In this document: positions 18,361 to 28,965 of the stretch, in pieces | Position numbering within the stretch: position 1 is the stretch's first letter | How the letters are laid out: each line of letters begins with the position of its first letter | Assembly (NCBI GenBank): GCA_951813045.1 | Contig: CATOTF010000002.1 | Span: forward strand, 1-64,000 | DNA: 64,000 bases | From: an uncultured Rhizobiaceae bacterium | GTDB lineage: Bacteria; Pseudomonadota; Alphaproteobacteria; Rhizobiales; Rhizobiaceae | Direction: 5' to 3' | Made by a program: the position numbers and the translations under genes | The notes under the pieces: generated by a model | What the model saw: the letters and a program-made list of their open reading frames with translations, nothing else | Told to the model about the DNA's origin: nothing | Database searches by the model: none

Positions 18361-18823
18361 TATGATGATGGCCATCATCATGCGAAGGGTCACTTGAATG
18401 CTGATATGCACCACGTTCAGGATCGAACGGAGCGTCTAGCTGCTCCAAAATTGCGCCAAGACCCTCCAACATTTTTGCAATTACCGGATCGTACCGAATG
18501 AGCAAATGGGTATCAAATATTTGTGCAGCCAGATGCCGGTTTCCAATCTGCCAAGTCAGGGCTAGCAAGTGCCGGGCATTTTTACCCCTTACCCCTAGTA
18601 ATTTCTCCGGTGCCGCGACGACTTCGATCAAACGTCCATCCTCTAACAACAGGCATTCACCGTGACGAAGCAGACGAGCTTGGGGAATGTCCAGTAAAAA
18701 TTCGACACCATTGTCGGATATCATGGTTGTGCGGCGACGGTGACGTGCCGTTTCATCAAGGGTGATGGTATCTGCAACCCCATCAGCATGCTGCAAAACC
18801 TTGGTGACCACTAAAATTTTCAA
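18353..18823 (-). CDS. ureE: Urease nickel metallochaperone UreE
   Basis: The 156-residue UreE has an N-terminal substrate-binding-like domain (residues 1-75) and a C-terminal metal-binding domain. The conserved GNRHLAAQI carries the key histidine near residue 94. It ends in a histidine-rich tail ([17 protein letters not shown]), which can store nickel as in other His-tailed UreE proteins. Its ATG overlaps the ureC stop by 4 bases. Confidence 0.96.
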   Translation of the reverse strand: MKILVVTKVLQHADGVADTITLDETARHRRRTTMISDNGVEFLLDIPQARLLRHGECLLLEDGRLIEVVAAPEKLLGVRGKNARHLLALTWQIGNRHLAAQIFDTHLLIRYDPVIAKMLEGLGAILEQLDAPFDPERGAYQHSSDPSHDDGHHHNG

Positions 18824-20547
18824 AATAGAAAATACCGCTGAGCCATCGGTAGTATTTCAGCGGGCTCGCAAGTGAGAAGTTCACCATTCGCACGGACTTC
18901 GTAGGTTTCTGGATCGACCTCGATTGTCGGTGTCGCATCATTGAGAATGAGCGACTTCTTGGAGATGCCACTGCGTGTGTTCTTCACTGCAAGCATCTCT
19001 TTTTCAACGCCTAGCCGCTCATGCAAGTCAGATTCGCTGGCGGCTTGACTCACAAATGTTACCGATGAATTTGTCATCGCTTTGCCAAATGCACCAAACA
19101 TCGGCCGCATGTGCACCGGTTGAGGTGTTGGGATTGATGCGTTTGGATCTCCCATTGGGGCTGCGGCAATCGTACCTCCGATCAACACCATGGCCGGTTT
19201 GACACCAAAGAAGACAGGGTCCCACAATACGATGTCTGCACGTTTCCCTTCTTCAATCGACCCGATCTCGTGGCTAATCCCATGAGCAATGGCAGGGTTG
19301 ATCGTTACCTTGGAGATATAGCGGCGTACCCGGAAATTGTCGTTGTCGCCGGTTTCTTCAGCAAGTGGCCCCCGTTGCTTTTTCATCTTGTCAGCAGTTT
19401 GCCATGTTCGGATCAAAACTTCACCAACGCGACCCATGGCTTGTGAATCTGAGGCGATGATCGAGAACGCGCCCATATCATGAAGAATATCTTCAGCAGC
19501 TATGGTTTCGCGACGAATTCTGCTTTCTGCGAAGGCTATATCTTCGGGGATCGATTTGTCGAGATGATGACACACCATCAACATATCCAGATGCTCCTCC
19601 AGCGTGTTTATGGTGTAAGGACGTGTTGGGTTGGTTGATGACGGTAGCACATTATCCAACCCGCAGATTTTGATGATATCTGGCGCATGGCCGCCGCCCG
19701 CACCTTCGGTGTGAAAAGCATGGATCGTGCGGCCTTTGAAAGCATCAACGGTGTTTTCAACAAAACCGGACTCGTTCAGCGTATCCGTGTGGATCATAAC
19801 CTGCACATCATGCTCATCGGCGACGGTCAAACAATTGTCTATTGCAGCTGGTGTTGTTCCCCAGTCTTCATGCAATTTTAGTGCGCAGGCTCCGCCAAGC
19901 ACCATCTCGTGCAAAGCGCCGGGCAGAGATGCATTGCCCTTACCTGAAAGCCCGAGATTCATCGGAAAAGCATCGAAACTTTGGATCAGTCGGCCAATAT
20001 GCCAGGGACCCGGCGTACACGTAGTTGCAAGTGTTCCGTGAGCGGGGCCGGTGCCACCGCCCAACATGGTGGTGATGCCGGAGTGCAGCGCTTCTTCTAT
20101 CTGTTGGGGGCATATGAAATGGATGTGACTGTCAAACCCTCCCGCTGTGATTATTTTACCTTCACCTGCAATCGCTTCTGTACCCGGCCCGATGATGATA
20201 TCGACCCCTGATTGGATGTCCGGGTTCCCAGCTTTACCGATCTTCTCTATGCGGCCATCGCGCAAACCGATGTCAGCTTTGTAAATACCGGTGTGATCAA
20301 CAATCAATGCATTGGTGATGACTGTATCAACTGCTCCGTCGGCACGTGTCACCTGCGATTGGCCCATCCCATCGCGGATCACCTTGCCACCGCCAAACTT
20401 TACTTCTTCGCCGTAAGTTGTGAGGTCTCGCTCGACTTCGATAATCAAATCTGTATCCGCCAACCGCACACGATCACCCGTCGTAGGGCCATACATAGCC
20501 GCGTATTCAGCCCTTGGCATAGAAGGTTTAGGAGGTATGGTGGACAT
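18820..20547 (-). CDS. ureC: Urease alpha subunit UreC (catalytic)
   Basis: This is the 575-residue catalytic subunit. The nickel-binding HxH is in [10 protein letters not shown] (about 135), the lysine that is carbamylated is in [10 protein letters not shown] (about 216), the catalytic histidine and flap are in [20 protein letters not shown] (about 318-337), and the nickel aspartate is in [11 protein letters not shown] (about 359). All active-site residues are present, so the enzyme should be competent. I place the start at 20547 (ATGTCCACC), where the ureB stop and ureC start share TGATG; a TTG at 20550 is the alternative. Urease converts urea and water to two ammonia and CO2 in the cytoplasm. 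Confidence 0.97.
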   Translation of the reverse strand: MSTIPPKPSMPRAEYAAMYGPTTGDRVRLADTDLIIEVERDLTTYGEEVKFGGGKVIRDGMGQSQVTRADGAVDTVITNALIVDHTGIYKADIGLRDGRIEKIGKAGNPDIQSGVDIIIGPGTEAIAGEGKIITAGGFDSHIHFICPQQIEEALHSGITTMLGGGTGPAHGTLATTCTPGPWHIGRLIQSFDAFPMNLGLSGKGNASLPGALHEMVLGGACALKLHEDWGTTPAAIDNCLTVADEHDVQVMIHTDTLNESGFVENTVDAFKGRTIHAFHTEGAGGGHAPDIIKICGLDNVLPSSTNPTRPYTINTLEEHLDMLMVCHHLDKSIPEDIAFAESRIRRETIAAEDILHDMGAFSIIASDSQAMGRVGEVLIRTWQTADKMKKQRGPLAEETGDNDNFRVRRYISKVTINPAIAHGISHEIGSIEEGKRADIVLWDPVFFGVKPAMVLIGGTIAAAPMGDPNASIPTPQPVHMRPMFGAFGKAMTNSSVTFVSQAASESDLHERLGVEKEMLAVKNTRSGISKKSLILNDATPTIEVDPETYEVRANGELLTCEPAEILPMAQRYFLF

Positions 20548-20852
20548 CAAAGTTTCCCCATAATTTTTTGTTTAAAACCGAATACATTTCGGTCGCCACC
20601 ATAGGCAACCAAAACCACGTCACGTTCTTGTCCCGGTTCAAAACGAACGGCTGTTCCGGCCGCGATATCAAGGCGCATCCCATAAGCATGATCGCGTTCA
20701 AACGCCAACGCAGGGTTGGTTTCAAAAAAATGGTAATGACTGCCAACCTGGATGGGACGGTCGCCAGAATTGGCAACACGGACCGTGATGGATTGGCGTC
20801 CTTCATTTAGCGCGATGGAACCTGAAGCTGGAATAATTTCACCTGGGATCAT
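20547..20852 (-). CDS. ureB: Urease beta subunit UreB
   Basis: The 101-residue beta-barrel subunit starts [19 protein letters not shown] and contains the family signature [16 protein letters not shown] and [17 protein letters not shown]. It packs against UreC and UreA in the (ABC)3 trimer. ureA ends 11 bases upstream, and the stop overlaps the ureC start. As in most bacteria, beta and gamma are separate genes rather than fused. Confidence 0.97.
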   Translation of the reverse strand: MIPGEIIPASGSIALNEGRQSITVRVANSGDRPIQVGSHYHFFETNPALAFERDHAYGMRLDIAAGTAVRFEPGQERDVVLVAYGGDRNVFGFKQKIMGKL

Positions 20853-20863
20853 TATAAAACTTT

Positions 20864-21166
20864 CTATCGCACCGGTTCATGGACGGTTACCAATTTGGTT
20901 CCATCAGGGAATGTTGCTTCAACTTGTACGTCGTGGATCATTTCGGCGATGCCATCCATGACCTGTTTACGTGTCACCACATGAGCGCCGGCCTCCATCA
21001 ATTCAGAAACGCTGCGGCCATCCCGTGCACCTTCGACCACAAAATCTGAAATGAGTGCAATGGCTTCGGGATAATTCAGCTTAACACCACGGGCCAACCG
21101 TTTGCGTGCAACTTCTGCAGCCATGGCAACCAGGAGCTTGTCTTTTTCTCGCGGAGTCAACTGCAT
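20864..21166 (-). CDS. ureA: Urease gamma subunit UreA
   Basis: The 100-residue gamma subunit starts [20 protein letters not shown]. Conserved motifs are [19 protein letters not shown] and [13 protein letters not shown], with a C-terminal [17 protein letters not shown]. Length and ends match the family. It follows ureD by 10 bases and precedes ureB by 11. Confidence 0.97.
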   Translation of the reverse strand: MQLTPREKDKLLVAMAAEVARKRLARGVKLNYPEAIALISDFVVEGARDGRSVSELMEAGAHVVTRKQVMDGIAEMIHDVQVEATFPDGTKLVTVHEPVR

Positions 21167-21176
21167 CTTAAAATCC

Positions 21177-22139
21177 TTATGTTGCCCAACTGCGAGGCAA
21201 CGATGCCCCGTTATTTAGAAGGCCTATCAGGGGAATTAGTTTTTGGCGAAGCATCAAGCTGGTTGGCGCCAACAGACGAACCAACAATTTTTCATTCCAA
21301 AAAGACGCGTCACCCTGCACATCTCCCGAGAGACCAATATGTTGACGAACGACATTCAAAAGTCCTTCAGCTCTGGGTGCAATCAATAACATTGTGGCAA
21401 GCGCGAAATTGCCATTCGCAACACTGTTGTTCGACAAGGCTTTGTTGATATTGCCGTCAACATGGAAATCTTCAGCATGAACGAGCTTGCCACCATGATG
21501 AATGCGCCATCGATCATGGAACATCCCGTCTTCTACCACCTCATGCATAGCCTTTCGACCAAATATGACAGGCTCAACAAACAGGGCTTCGCAGCTTTTG
21601 GAAAGATCTGCTTCCATTGTGCGCACGAACCGGCTTTGATCGTACAGAATAGTTTCTTGCGGTAACCAAGCAAGACTGGTGTCGTCACCCGCTTCGATTG
21701 CGATGTGGGTTTGTGCCTCACCGCTTGATGACTTGTAGATGCGTTCACAAGCTTGCGTGGTAATGGCGAGGTGCGTGCCGCTGCCCAAACCAAATTGCCA
21801 GTTCAACTTGTCGCCGCCCGTCATGCCACCTGAAGAATTGATAAGAACCACTTGAGCTGGCACAGTCGTGCCGGATACGTCATGCACACGCGGAAGTCTG
21901 ATTTTTGAGCAGCCCTGCTGATGAAGATTGTCGATACGGGTACGGCCATCACCCAATTTGACAGTAAGAGAGCCACTGCCGATGCTGCGTTGCAGTCTTG
22001 GCTGGGATTCCAACGGAACCAGATTGTTATATAGGTCAGGTGCCACCATTCCGTGTTTGTACACGATTGAGTTCAGTCTGAAAGGCCATCGTTGGGGCCG
22101 CTTCGCAGTTTCTTCCAATAAATTCATCAGCATAGTCAA
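21177..22139 (-). CDS. ureD: Urease accessory protein UreD
   Basis: The 320-residue UreD (UreH) is the scaffold of the UreDFG apo-urease activation complex and provides a tunnel for nickel. Conserved stretches are present: [50 protein letters not shown], and [14 protein letters not shown]. The ATG overlaps the urtE stop by 4 bases, which couples urease to the urea importer. The N-terminal 40 residues vary in the family, so an internal start is possible. Confidence 0.95.
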   Translation of the reverse strand: MTMLMNLLEETAKRPQRWPFRLNSIVYKHGMVAPDLYNNLVPLESQPRLQRSIGSGSLTVKLGDGRTRIDNLHQQGCSKIRLPRVHDVSGTTVPAQVVLINSSGGMTGGDKLNWQFGLGSGTHLAITTQACERIYKSSSGEAQTHIAIEAGDDTSLAWLPQETILYDQSRFVRTMEADLSKSCEALFVEPVIFGRKAMHEVVEDGMFHDRWRIHHGGKLVHAEDFHVDGNINKALSNNSVANGNFALATMLLIAPRAEGLLNVVRQHIGLSGDVQGDASFWNEKLLVRLLAPTSLMLRQKLIPLIGLLNNGASLPRSWAT

Positions 22140-22828
22140 ACCGTCAACATTGCTCGTATGTCATTCCGGTCAAGCGTATCTGGTGCGCCGGTATGGACGA
22201 TTTCTCCACGATCCATGATGTAAATATGGTCTCCAATTTCGCGGCAAAAGTCGAGATATTGCTCGACCAACAGAATTGCAATTCCCTGATTCCGGAGCGA
22301 CTGAAGTGCGCGTCCTATGTCCTTGATTATCGACGGCTGAATACCTTCTGTTGGCTCATCCAGAACCAACAGCTTTGGTCGTAAAACAAGCGCACGACCA
22401 ATGGCTAGTTGCTGCTGTTGACCACCGGAAAGGTCTCCTCCACGCCTGCCCAACATATCTTTGAGAACGGGAAACAATTCGAAGACTGTTTCAGGAATTG
22501 TTCGAAAATTTCTTGGAATAGCCGAAAATCCAGTCTGGAGATTTTCCTTCACAGTAAGAAGCGGGAAAATCTCTCGCCCCTGAGGTACGAATCCTATGCC
22601 GGAACGCGCACGGTCGTGGATGTGTTTATTCGTGAATAACTCAGCACCGAATTGAATATCGCCATGACTGAGTGGATGTTGCCCAATGACAGCGCGCAAT
22701 AAACTGGTTTTTCCAACTCCATTGCGACCCAGGACACCTGTAATTTTGCTCTCTGCAACTTCGAGGGTGACACCTCGCAGCGCATGAGATGCTCCGTATT
22801 TCAATTTAACGTCGGTTATATTCAACAT
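22136..22828 (-). CDS. urtE: Urea ABC transporter ATP-binding protein UrtE
   Basis: The 230-residue LivF-type ATPase has Walker A GVLGRNGVGKTSLLRAVIG (about residue 33), signature DLSGGQQQQLAIGRALV (about 134), and Walker B LLVLDEPTEGIQPSII. The latter variant is typical of UrtE. It pairs with UrtD on the importer. It starts 3 bases after the urtD stop and ends in an overlap with ureD. Confidence 0.96.
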   Translation of the reverse strand: MLNITDVKLKYGASHALRGVTLEVAESKITGVLGRNGVGKTSLLRAVIGQHPLSHGDIQFGAELFTNKHIHDRARSGIGFVPQGREIFPLLTVKENLQTGFSAIPRNFRTIPETVFELFPVLKDMLGRRGGDLSGGQQQQLAIGRALVLRPKLLVLDEPTEGIQPSIIKDIGRALQSLRNQGIAILLVEQYLDFCREIGDHIYIMDRGEIVHTGAPDTLDRNDIRAMLTV

Positions 22829-22831
22829 CTT

Positions 22832-23584
22832 TTAGCGCCCTAAATATACGTCGACGACGCGACTGTCGGCGCTGACGTGGTCAAGTGTACCTTCAGCCAA
22901 AACCGCGCCTTCATGAAGACATGTTACCTTCACATCGAGTTCTCGAATGAAATCCATATCATGCTCCACAACCACGACAGTGTGATCACGCGCGATCTCC
23001 CGCAGCAGGCGAGCCGTCTCTAAAGTTTCAGCATCCGTCATTCCTGCCACAGGCTCATCGATCAGCAATAGTTTGGGGTCCTGTGCAAGCAACATTCCGA
23101 TTTCCAGCCATTGCTTTTGACCATGTGACAGGTCTGCAGCGAGGTCGTTGCGTCTCGATGCTAAGCGTATTGTCTCGAATATGGAATTGATGTGTTCCGT
23201 CTCTGATTGGTGTCTGTGGCTAAACAAGAGCGAACGAATAGTCTGCTTCCCTGACATAGCGAGCAGGAGGTTGTCTTCTAGTGTATGATGATCAAAAACA
23301 GTCGGCTTCTGGAATTTGCGACCAATGCCCATTGTCGCAATAGAGGATTCATCCTGTTTGGTAAGGTCGACAATACCATCGAAGAAAACGTCACCAGCGT
23401 CTGGCGCCGTTTTGCCGGTGATAATGTCCATCATTGTGGTTTTTCCAGCGCCATTGGGACCGATAATAGCCCGCATCTCACCCGGTTGCAGCACCATGGA
23501 AAGCCCGTTGATTGCCTTAAACCCGTCAAAGGCAACGTGAACGTTGTCGAGATAAAGTATGGATGATGTCAGCCTCTCTTTCAT
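22832..23584 (-). CDS. urtD: Urea ABC transporter ATP-binding protein UrtD
   Basis: The 250-residue LivG-type ATPase has Walker A AIIGPNGAGKTTMMDIITG, the UrtD-type IGRKFQKPTVFDHHTLEDNL Q-loop region, signature DLSHGQKQWLEIGMLLA, Walker B LLLIDEPVAGMTDAETLET, and a switch histidine in VVVEHDMDFIREL. The signature reads LSHGQ rather than LSGGQ, which is characteristic of UrtD. It starts 3 bases after urtC ends. Confidence 0.96.
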   Translation of the reverse strand: MKERLTSSILYLDNVHVAFDGFKAINGLSMVLQPGEMRAIIGPNGAGKTTMMDIITGKTAPDAGDVFFDGIVDLTKQDESSIATMGIGRKFQKPTVFDHHTLEDNLLLAMSGKQTIRSLLFSHRHQSETEHINSIFETIRLASRRNDLAADLSHGQKQWLEIGMLLAQDPKLLLIDEPVAGMTDAETLETARLLREIARDHTVVVVEHDMDFIRELDVKVTCLHEGAVLAEGTLDHVSADSRVVDVYLGR

Positions 23585-23587
23585 CGT

Positions 23588-24778
23588 CTATTCTGCCGCC
23601 ACTGCTTGAGTTTGATCACCATTTTTGGTTTGGATGCACCCTTCGTTTCGCTTCGTCACTCTCGAGGCAGTAGAGCGACGTGTGGTCCAGGCCTCCCGAA
23701 CTGTACCGACCACACCTTTTGGCAAGAATAGTGTGGTGAAAACGAAAAGTGCACCCAAGACGAATAACCAGACTTCTGGGAAGAGTCCGGTAAACCAGCT
23801 TTTACCACCGTTGACGAGAAACGCTCCAACGACAGGGCCGATGATAGTTCCACGACCGCCAACTGCAGTCCAAATAACGATTTCGATGGAATTGGCTGGC
23901 GCAAATTCACCCGGATTGATTATGCCAACCTGAGGTACATAGAGCGCACCGGCGATACCTGCCATTACGGCAGACAGAGTCCATACGAAAAGCTTCACTT
24001 TCTCAGGCCTGAAACCGAGAAAACGAGTGCGTGCCTCAGCATCTCGGGTTGCAACAAGTAATTTGCCAAAACGAGATGCGGTTATAAACGCTGTTATCGC
24101 TACAAACAGGCCAAGGAAAACCGCGCTGGCAAAAAACAGGCCTGCACGAGTCTCACGGGATTGAAGTTCGAAGCCGAAAATTTCTTTAAAATCCGTCAGA
24201 CCATTGTTGCCGCCAAAACCCATGTCATTTCGAAAAAATGCCAACAACAATGCATATGTCATAGCCTGCGTGATGATGGACAGATAAACGCCCGATACGC
24301 GAGAGCGGAAAGCTAACCAGCCAAATACGAAAGCCAACATTCCCGGCACAAGCATTATCATCAACGCTGCAAACCAAAACTGATCAAAGCCTGTCCAAAA
24401 CCATGGGAGTTCTTTGTAGTTCAAGAAGACCATAAAATCTGGCAATACAGGGTGTCCATAGACACCACGCGTGCCAATTTGGCGCATTAGATACATGCCC
24501 ATCGCATATCCGCCGAGTGCGAAGAACGCACCATGGCCAAGCGAAAGAATACCGCAATAACCCCATACAAGGTTGAGCGAGACCGCTAACATCGCGTAGC
24601 AAAGAAATTTACCCAAAAGCGCAACAATATAGTCGGGAATATGCAAGGCACTTCCCACTGGAACAGCAAGATTTGCGAAGGTTATGGCAACTGCAAAAAC
24701 GGCGAGCGCCAAAAGCGCTGCTTTGGTGCCGACGCCCACAAAGTTTTCAGTTCTATTTGGCCATGAAAACAAGGTCAT
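23588..24778 (-). CDS. urtC: Urea ABC transporter permease UrtC
   Basis: The 396-residue LivM-type permease has about ten hydrophobic helices. The core contains NLVWGYCGILSLGHGAFFALGGYAMGMYL (about residues 68-97; cited here only as position and type) and the cytoplasmic GFRPEKVKLFVWTLSAVMAG coupling region near 250. It forms the channel with UrtB. The ATG overlaps the urtB stop by 4 bases. The C-terminus has a short polar tail with no known role. Confidence 0.95.
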   Translation of the reverse strand: MTLFSWPNRTENFVGVGTKAALLALAVFAVAITFANLAVPVGSALHIPDYIVALLGKFLCYAMLAVSLNLVWGYCGILSLGHGAFFALGGYAMGMYLMRQIGTRGVYGHPVLPDFMVFLNYKELPWFWTGFDQFWFAALMIMLVPGMLAFVFGWLAFRSRVSGVYLSIITQAMTYALLLAFFRNDMGFGGNNGLTDFKEIFGFELQSRETRAGLFFASAVFLGLFVAITAFITASRFGKLLVATRDAEARTRFLGFRPEKVKLFVWTLSAVMAGIAGALYVPQVGIINPGEFAPANSIEIVIWTAVGGRGTIIGPVVGAFLVNGGKSWFTGLFPEVWLFVLGALFVFTTLFLPKGVVGTVREAWTTRRSTASRVTKRNEGCIQTKNGDQTQAVAAE

Positions 24779-26385
24779 ACCTCGACTGCTCTACCTTTGA
24801 GGGCGAACAGGCCACGGGGGCGCTTTTGAATGAATAAAATAATCGCGATAAGTATGATCACTTTGCCCAACACTGCGCCTGCATAGGGCTCTAAAAATTT
24901 ATTCATGATGCCCAAAGACATGGCGCCGACCAAGGTTCCCCAAAGATTTCCTACTCCGCCAAAAACCACCACGAGGAATGAGTCGATGATATAACTTTGC
25001 CCAAGGTTTGGAGAGACATTTCCGATCTGACTAAGCGCTACTCCGGCAATGCCAGCTATTCCCGAACCTAGAGCAAAGGTCATCGCATCGACCCAGGACG
25101 TTCTGATTCCCATGGCACCAGCCATCCGGCGATTCTGCGTTACGGCTCGCATATCAAGGCCAAAAGAAGTTCTGTTAATGATGAAATACAAAACTGTGAA
25201 AACGGCCATCGCAAAAACAACAATCCACAGCCTGTTCCAAGTAATTGACAAATGCCCAATTTCAAAGGCGCCAGACATCCAGTCGGGATTTCCCACTTCT
25301 CGGTTGGTTGGGCCAAAAATGGTCCGGACACACTGTTGTAGAATCAAGGACACACCCCAAGTTGCCAGGAGCGTTTCCAATGGTCGACCGTAGAGAAAAC
25401 GAATGAGGCCTCGTTCCATAATCAAGCCGACGGTGCCACTTACTAAAAATGCAAGTGGCAAGGCGATCGCGAGAGACCAGGCGAAAAGCTCCGGAGCCGA
25501 TGCTCGAATAAGTTCTTGAACAGCAAAAGTAGTGTAAGCGCCCAGCATGACCATTTCGCCGTGGGCCATGTTGATCACCCCCATCACACCGAAGGTAATT
25601 GCAAGCCCAATAGCTGCAAGCAAAAGCACCGAGCCTAGCGAAATACCGTACCAGACATTTTGAGCACTGGCCCAAACTGCAAGGCTGGATTGAATCTTTG
25701 AGATACCAGCGTCAATAGCGGTCTTCAGTTCTCCATCTGCTCTGATCGAAAATCGGGACAGCAAAGAAAGAGCATCACTGCCGCCACGTTCGATGATGCG
25801 GTCAATTGCGATGAGCTTTTCATCGCTTGATCGGTCGCTGGCCAAAGTTGCAGCAGCTTTCGCATCCGAAAACGCAACGCGAACATCAATGTTTTCTTCA
25901 TCAACTAGCGCGGTTTCAAGTGCTTCGAGTGATCTTGCGTCTGCATTTTTGAAAATAGTAGATGCCGACCGGAGTCTACGCTCAACTGAAGTGGACTTTA
26001 ATGTCAGCCCTGACAATGTCGCTGCAATCTTGCGTCGCAGCGAGTTTTTCACTTTGACTTTCTTGAATGAATTTGGGTCGCCGTCGCCAATGCTGATTTT
26101 TTCTCTTGTGATCGGGTCAAACGCACTACCATCTTCAACGATAAACACCTCTCCATCAGATATGCGAAATTTCAGTTTGCCGTCAGATAGTGCGCGCAAG
26201 GATGATCCAACACGTGAATCGCCGGTTGCTCCAAGTTTCTCAACGATGACCTCAACGTCTCGAAACTTTTTCGCCTGTGCAAATTCAGCAATAATCGGCT
26301 TGATATCTACCTCTTGCGCGGACGCAGAACAGGCAAGAAACGACCAAATCAGCCAACTGCAAACAACTGAAATCCCACGCAGCAT
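24775..26385 (-). CDS. urtB: Urea ABC transporter permease UrtB
   Basis: The protein has 536 residues from the ATG at 26385 (MLRGISVVCSWLIWSFLA). This start gives a clean signal sequence ending SASAQ, whereas the longer frame to 26487 adds a non-family extension running through the intergenic hairpin. A roughly 230-residue periplasmic region precedes the LivH-type membrane domain, as is usual for UrtB. The membrane part has the MGVINMAHGEMVMLGAYTTF core near residue 270. It works with UrtC. Upstream lies a strong hairpin that separates it from urtA. Confidence 0.94.
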   Translation of the reverse strand: MLRGISVVCSWLIWSFLACSASAQEVDIKPIIAEFAQAKKFRDVEVIVEKLGATGDSRVGSSLRALSDGKLKFRISDGEVFIVEDGSAFDPITREKISIGDGDPNSFKKVKVKNSLRRKIAATLSGLTLKSTSVERRLRSASTIFKNADARSLEALETALVDEENIDVRVAFSDAKAAATLASDRSSDEKLIAIDRIIERGGSDALSLLSRFSIRADGELKTAIDAGISKIQSSLAVWASAQNVWYGISLGSVLLLAAIGLAITFGVMGVINMAHGEMVMLGAYTTFAVQELIRASAPELFAWSLAIALPLAFLVSGTVGLIMERGLIRFLYGRPLETLLATWGVSLILQQCVRTIFGPTNREVGNPDWMSGAFEIGHLSITWNRLWIVVFAMAVFTVLYFIINRTSFGLDMRAVTQNRRMAGAMGIRTSWVDAMTFALGSGIAGIAGVALSQIGNVSPNLGQSYIIDSFLVVVFGGVGNLWGTLVGAMSLGIMNKFLEPYAGAVLGKVIILIAIILFIQKRPRGLFALKGRAVEV

Positions 26386-26421
26386 TGAAGACAATCCATA
26401 ACTGGAAGTTTTTGAAAAATA

Positions 26422-26457
26422 GTCACGGCGGCTCGGGAGGAGGTGAGCCACCGTGAC
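26422..26457 (-). terminator. Strong hairpin between urtA and urtB (attenuator or mRNA stabiliser)
   Basis: On the minus strand GTCACGGTGGCTC and GAGCCGCCGTGAC pair (12 of 13) around a 10-base loop, followed by TATTTTTC. This is a terminator-like structure inside the operon, between the binding-protein gene and the permease genes. Partial read-through would yield much more UrtA than membrane components. The distance from the urtA stop is about 55 bases. Confidence 0.75.
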
Positions 26458-26513
26458 GTTTTCGAAGCGCGCTTGGGAGGAGATCAAGCCCGCGGTCGAT
26501 AGATGACTTGCGA

Positions 26514-27791
26514 TCAGCTTCCGCCAATGCAGGCCTTTGTCTCTGTGTTGTAGCTACCGCACTTAAGCTCCACCCAATCTGATTTGAGCAGCTTAGATTC
26601 AGGTAAGAAATCAGACCATGCATCTCCCGGCACAAGATCGTCTGTTTTTGATACTACCTCAAACTGACCATCAGCTTGAATTTCGCCGATCAAAACTGGT
26701 TTGGTAATATGATGGTTGGCCAACATCGTCGACATGCCGCCAGTGAGGTTGGGGACCGTAATGCCTGGCAAAGCTGCGATCACCTTGTCTGGGTCGGTTG
26801 TTCCAACCTTTTCAACGGCTTTAACCCACATGTTGAAGCCGATATAGTGGGCTTCCATTGGGTCGTTGGTCACCCGCTTTTCATCTTTTGTGAAGGTTTT
26901 CCATTTCTTGATGAAATCAGTATTTTCCGGGGCTTCTACTGATTGGAAATAATTCCATGCAGCAAGGTGACCAACGAGAGGCGCGGTGTCGAAGCCTGCA
27001 AGCTCCTCTTCACCGACTGAAAATGCAACCACAGGAATGTCAGACGCCTTCACCCCTTGGTTTCCGAGTTCTTTATAAAACGGGACGTTGGCATCACCAT
27101 TGACAGTCGAAACAACTGCCGTCTTTTTACCGGCTGAGCCGAATGTCTTGATGTCAGACACGATGGTCTGCCAGTCTGAGTGGCCGAATGGCGTGTAGTT
27201 GATCATAATGTCTTCGGCGGCAACTCCTTTGGACTTCAAATAGGCTTCAAGAATTTTATTGGTTGTGCGCGGATAGACATAGTCTGTACCAGCCAGAACC
27301 CAGCGCTCAACGCCCTCTTCCGCCAACAAATAGTCAACAGCAGGAATAGCCTGTTGGTTTGGAGCCGCACCAGTGTAAAAGACGTTGCGTTCACTTTCTT
27401 CACCTTCGTATTGCACGGGATAGAACAGAACTGAGTTTAACTCTTTGAACACCGGCAATACAGATTTTCGAGAAACTGAAGTCCATGCACCAAACACGGC
27501 TGCAACCTTATTGGCAGAAATCAGTTCGCGTGCTTTTTCTGCAAACAATGGCCAGTCGGAAGCTGGATCGACAACAACAGGTTCAATTTGTTTGCCGAGC
27601 AGACCGCCCTTCGCATTTTGCTCTGCGATCAGCATTAACATTGCATCTTTCAGCGTTGTTTCTGAAATTGCCATCGTGCCTGAAAGCGAATGAAGAACCC
27701 CGACTTTTATCGTATCTTCTGCGGCGTAAGCCCAACCGCCCATCAACATTGAACAGGATGCTATTCCGGCTAAAAAGTGTCTTCTCAGCAT
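26514..27791 (-). CDS. urtA: Urea ABC transporter substrate-binding protein UrtA
   Basis: The 425-residue periplasmic protein has a signal peptide (MLRRHFLAGIASCSMLMGGW, cleavage near AYAAED). A Peripla_BP_5/amide-binding domain follows. The start of the mature protein, IKVGVLHSLSGTMAISETTL, and the motif FYPVQYEGEESERNVFY are diagnostic of UrtA. The C-terminal CGSYNTETKACIGG carries two cysteines. It is the first gene of the urt-ure unit, and the divergent LysR gene begins 134 bases upstream. Confidence 0.96.
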   Translation of the reverse strand: MLRRHFLAGIASCSMLMGGWAYAAEDTIKVGVLHSLSGTMAISETTLKDAMLMLIAEQNAKGGLLGKQIEPVVVDPASDWPLFAEKARELISANKVAAVFGAWTSVSRKSVLPVFKELNSVLFYPVQYEGEESERNVFYTGAAPNQQAIPAVDYLLAEEGVERWVLAGTDYVYPRTTNKILEAYLKSKGVAAEDIMINYTPFGHSDWQTIVSDIKTFGSAGKKTAVVSTVNGDANVPFYKELGNQGVKASDIPVVAFSVGEEELAGFDTAPLVGHLAAWNYFQSVEAPENTDFIKKWKTFTKDEKRVTNDPMEAHYIGFNMWVKAVEKVGTTDPDKVIAALPGITVPNLTGGMSTMLANHHITKPVLIGEIQADGQFEVVSKTDDLVPGDAWSDFLPESKLLKSDWVELKCGSYNTETKACIGGS

Positions 27792-27925
27792 AAACTTGCC
27801 TTTTAAAATTTACTCCACGACCACCGATTGTGCCGATAGTTGAGACTCTAAGAGAAAGAGAGTGCTTGCGTCGTCTGCTAATTTTGAAGCAGGGTGTTGC
27901 TGAAAACGCACCACCTGGAATTTTT

Positions 27926-28828
27926 ATGCGCCATCAAATCACACTCAAATTTATTGACGCAATTGCTCGTGCGGGCTCAATTCGGCGTGCTGCTGAGAAG
28001 ATGGCCATTACACCATCCGCACTCAACCGACGCCTGTTGGCCTTAGAAGAAGAGATTGATGCGCAACTCTTTGAACGAATGACGACAGGAGTGCGCCTGT
28101 CTGCTGCGGGTGAACTGTTTCTTGGCCATGCACGTCGCCAGGTCGCAGACATGGAACGCATTCGTTCACAGATCGAAGACATGAAAGGCGCGCGTCGCGG
28201 TCATGTTTCTTTCGGTTTTGATGCAAATCTCGCCATGGAGAGTTTTGCGGAGGCCATTGGCGAATATCGTGAAGCGCACCCTGATGTCACGTTTCAAATA
28301 GAACGAATTGATCGTGACGCAACTCAACGCCATCTCACCGATTACAGAGTTGACATGGCGTGTGTCATTCAACCGGAGGCCTATCCGAATCTAACGACCC
28401 TTGCGGTAGCTCCGGCCAATGTAGTCGCAGTTATGGAGCAGTCACATGAACTTGCCGGACAACCCAGTGTCTCTTTCAACGACCTATTACCTCACCCACT
28501 TATCCTGCCACCATCAGGTTCATTGCGAAACTTGTTGGAAGTTGCGGCCCACAGGCAGGACTATATGTTGCGCCCAGCATTGGAATGTGAACTTCCCTTT
28601 GCAGGCCACGTTTTGAAAAGTGGGAAGGCCATCGGCTTTTCTGCCAACACATCAATGGACAATGAAAGTGGCCTGGAAGGCACGACGGTTATCCCTATCA
28701 ATCAGCGTGATTTAGCGAAACCAAATATTCATCTCGTCCAGTTGCGTGGCAGAACATTGTCTGTTGCAGCCAGTCGTTTCGCAGATCGCCTAGTTCAACG
28801 TTTTGCACAAATTGCAGGCGAAGTGTGA
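27926..28828 (+). CDS. LysR-family transcriptional regulator, divergent from the urea operon
   Basis: The protein has about 300 residues from the ATG at 27926 (MRHQITLKFIDAIARAGSI). This is preferred over the ATG at 27830 because the LysR helix-turn-helix (RRAAEKMAITPSALNRRLLALE) should start near residue 15. The C-terminal half is a LysR effector-binding domain (about 90-295). Its divergent position makes it a candidate regulator of urtA-ureG. The ligand is unknown, and nitrogen status or urea is only inferred from context. Confidence 0.87.
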   Translation: MRHQITLKFIDAIARAGSIRRAAEKMAITPSALNRRLLALEEEIDAQLFERMTTGVRLSAAGELFLGHARRQVADMERIRSQIEDMKGARRGHVSFGFDANLAMESFAEAIGEYREAHPDVTFQIERIDRDATQRHLTDYRVDMACVIQPEAYPNLTTLAVAPANVVAVMEQSHELAGQPSVSFNDLLPHPLILPPSGSLRNLLEVAAHRQDYMLRPALECELPFAGHVLKSGKAIGFSANTSMDNESGLEGTTVIPINQRDLAKPNIHLVQLRGRTLSVAASRFADRLVQRFAQIAGEV

Positions 28829-28965
28829 TTGAGCGGAGACAACCGCTTTCTCAACTAGCCTCTAAATGAGGAGCAAGTATACGTCATTCTAGAAACGACA
28901 TGCTATTTAGGCCAACTTAGGGTTCAAGAACAGCTTACAACCCAATTCAACTAAGGTCTGCTGTT
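28829..28965. other. Intergenic stretch before IS1182 terminus
   Basis: A weak stem (GAGCGG with CCGCTT, 28832-28850) follows the LysR stop. No T-run and no reading frame stand out. The IS1182 inverted repeat begins at 28966. Confidence 0.4.

Noticed and set aside
26386-26487. A 34-residue extension of UrtB upstream of 26385
   Set aside because: It would be translated through the strong hairpin and lacks family similarity. The start at 26385 gives a normal signal sequence.
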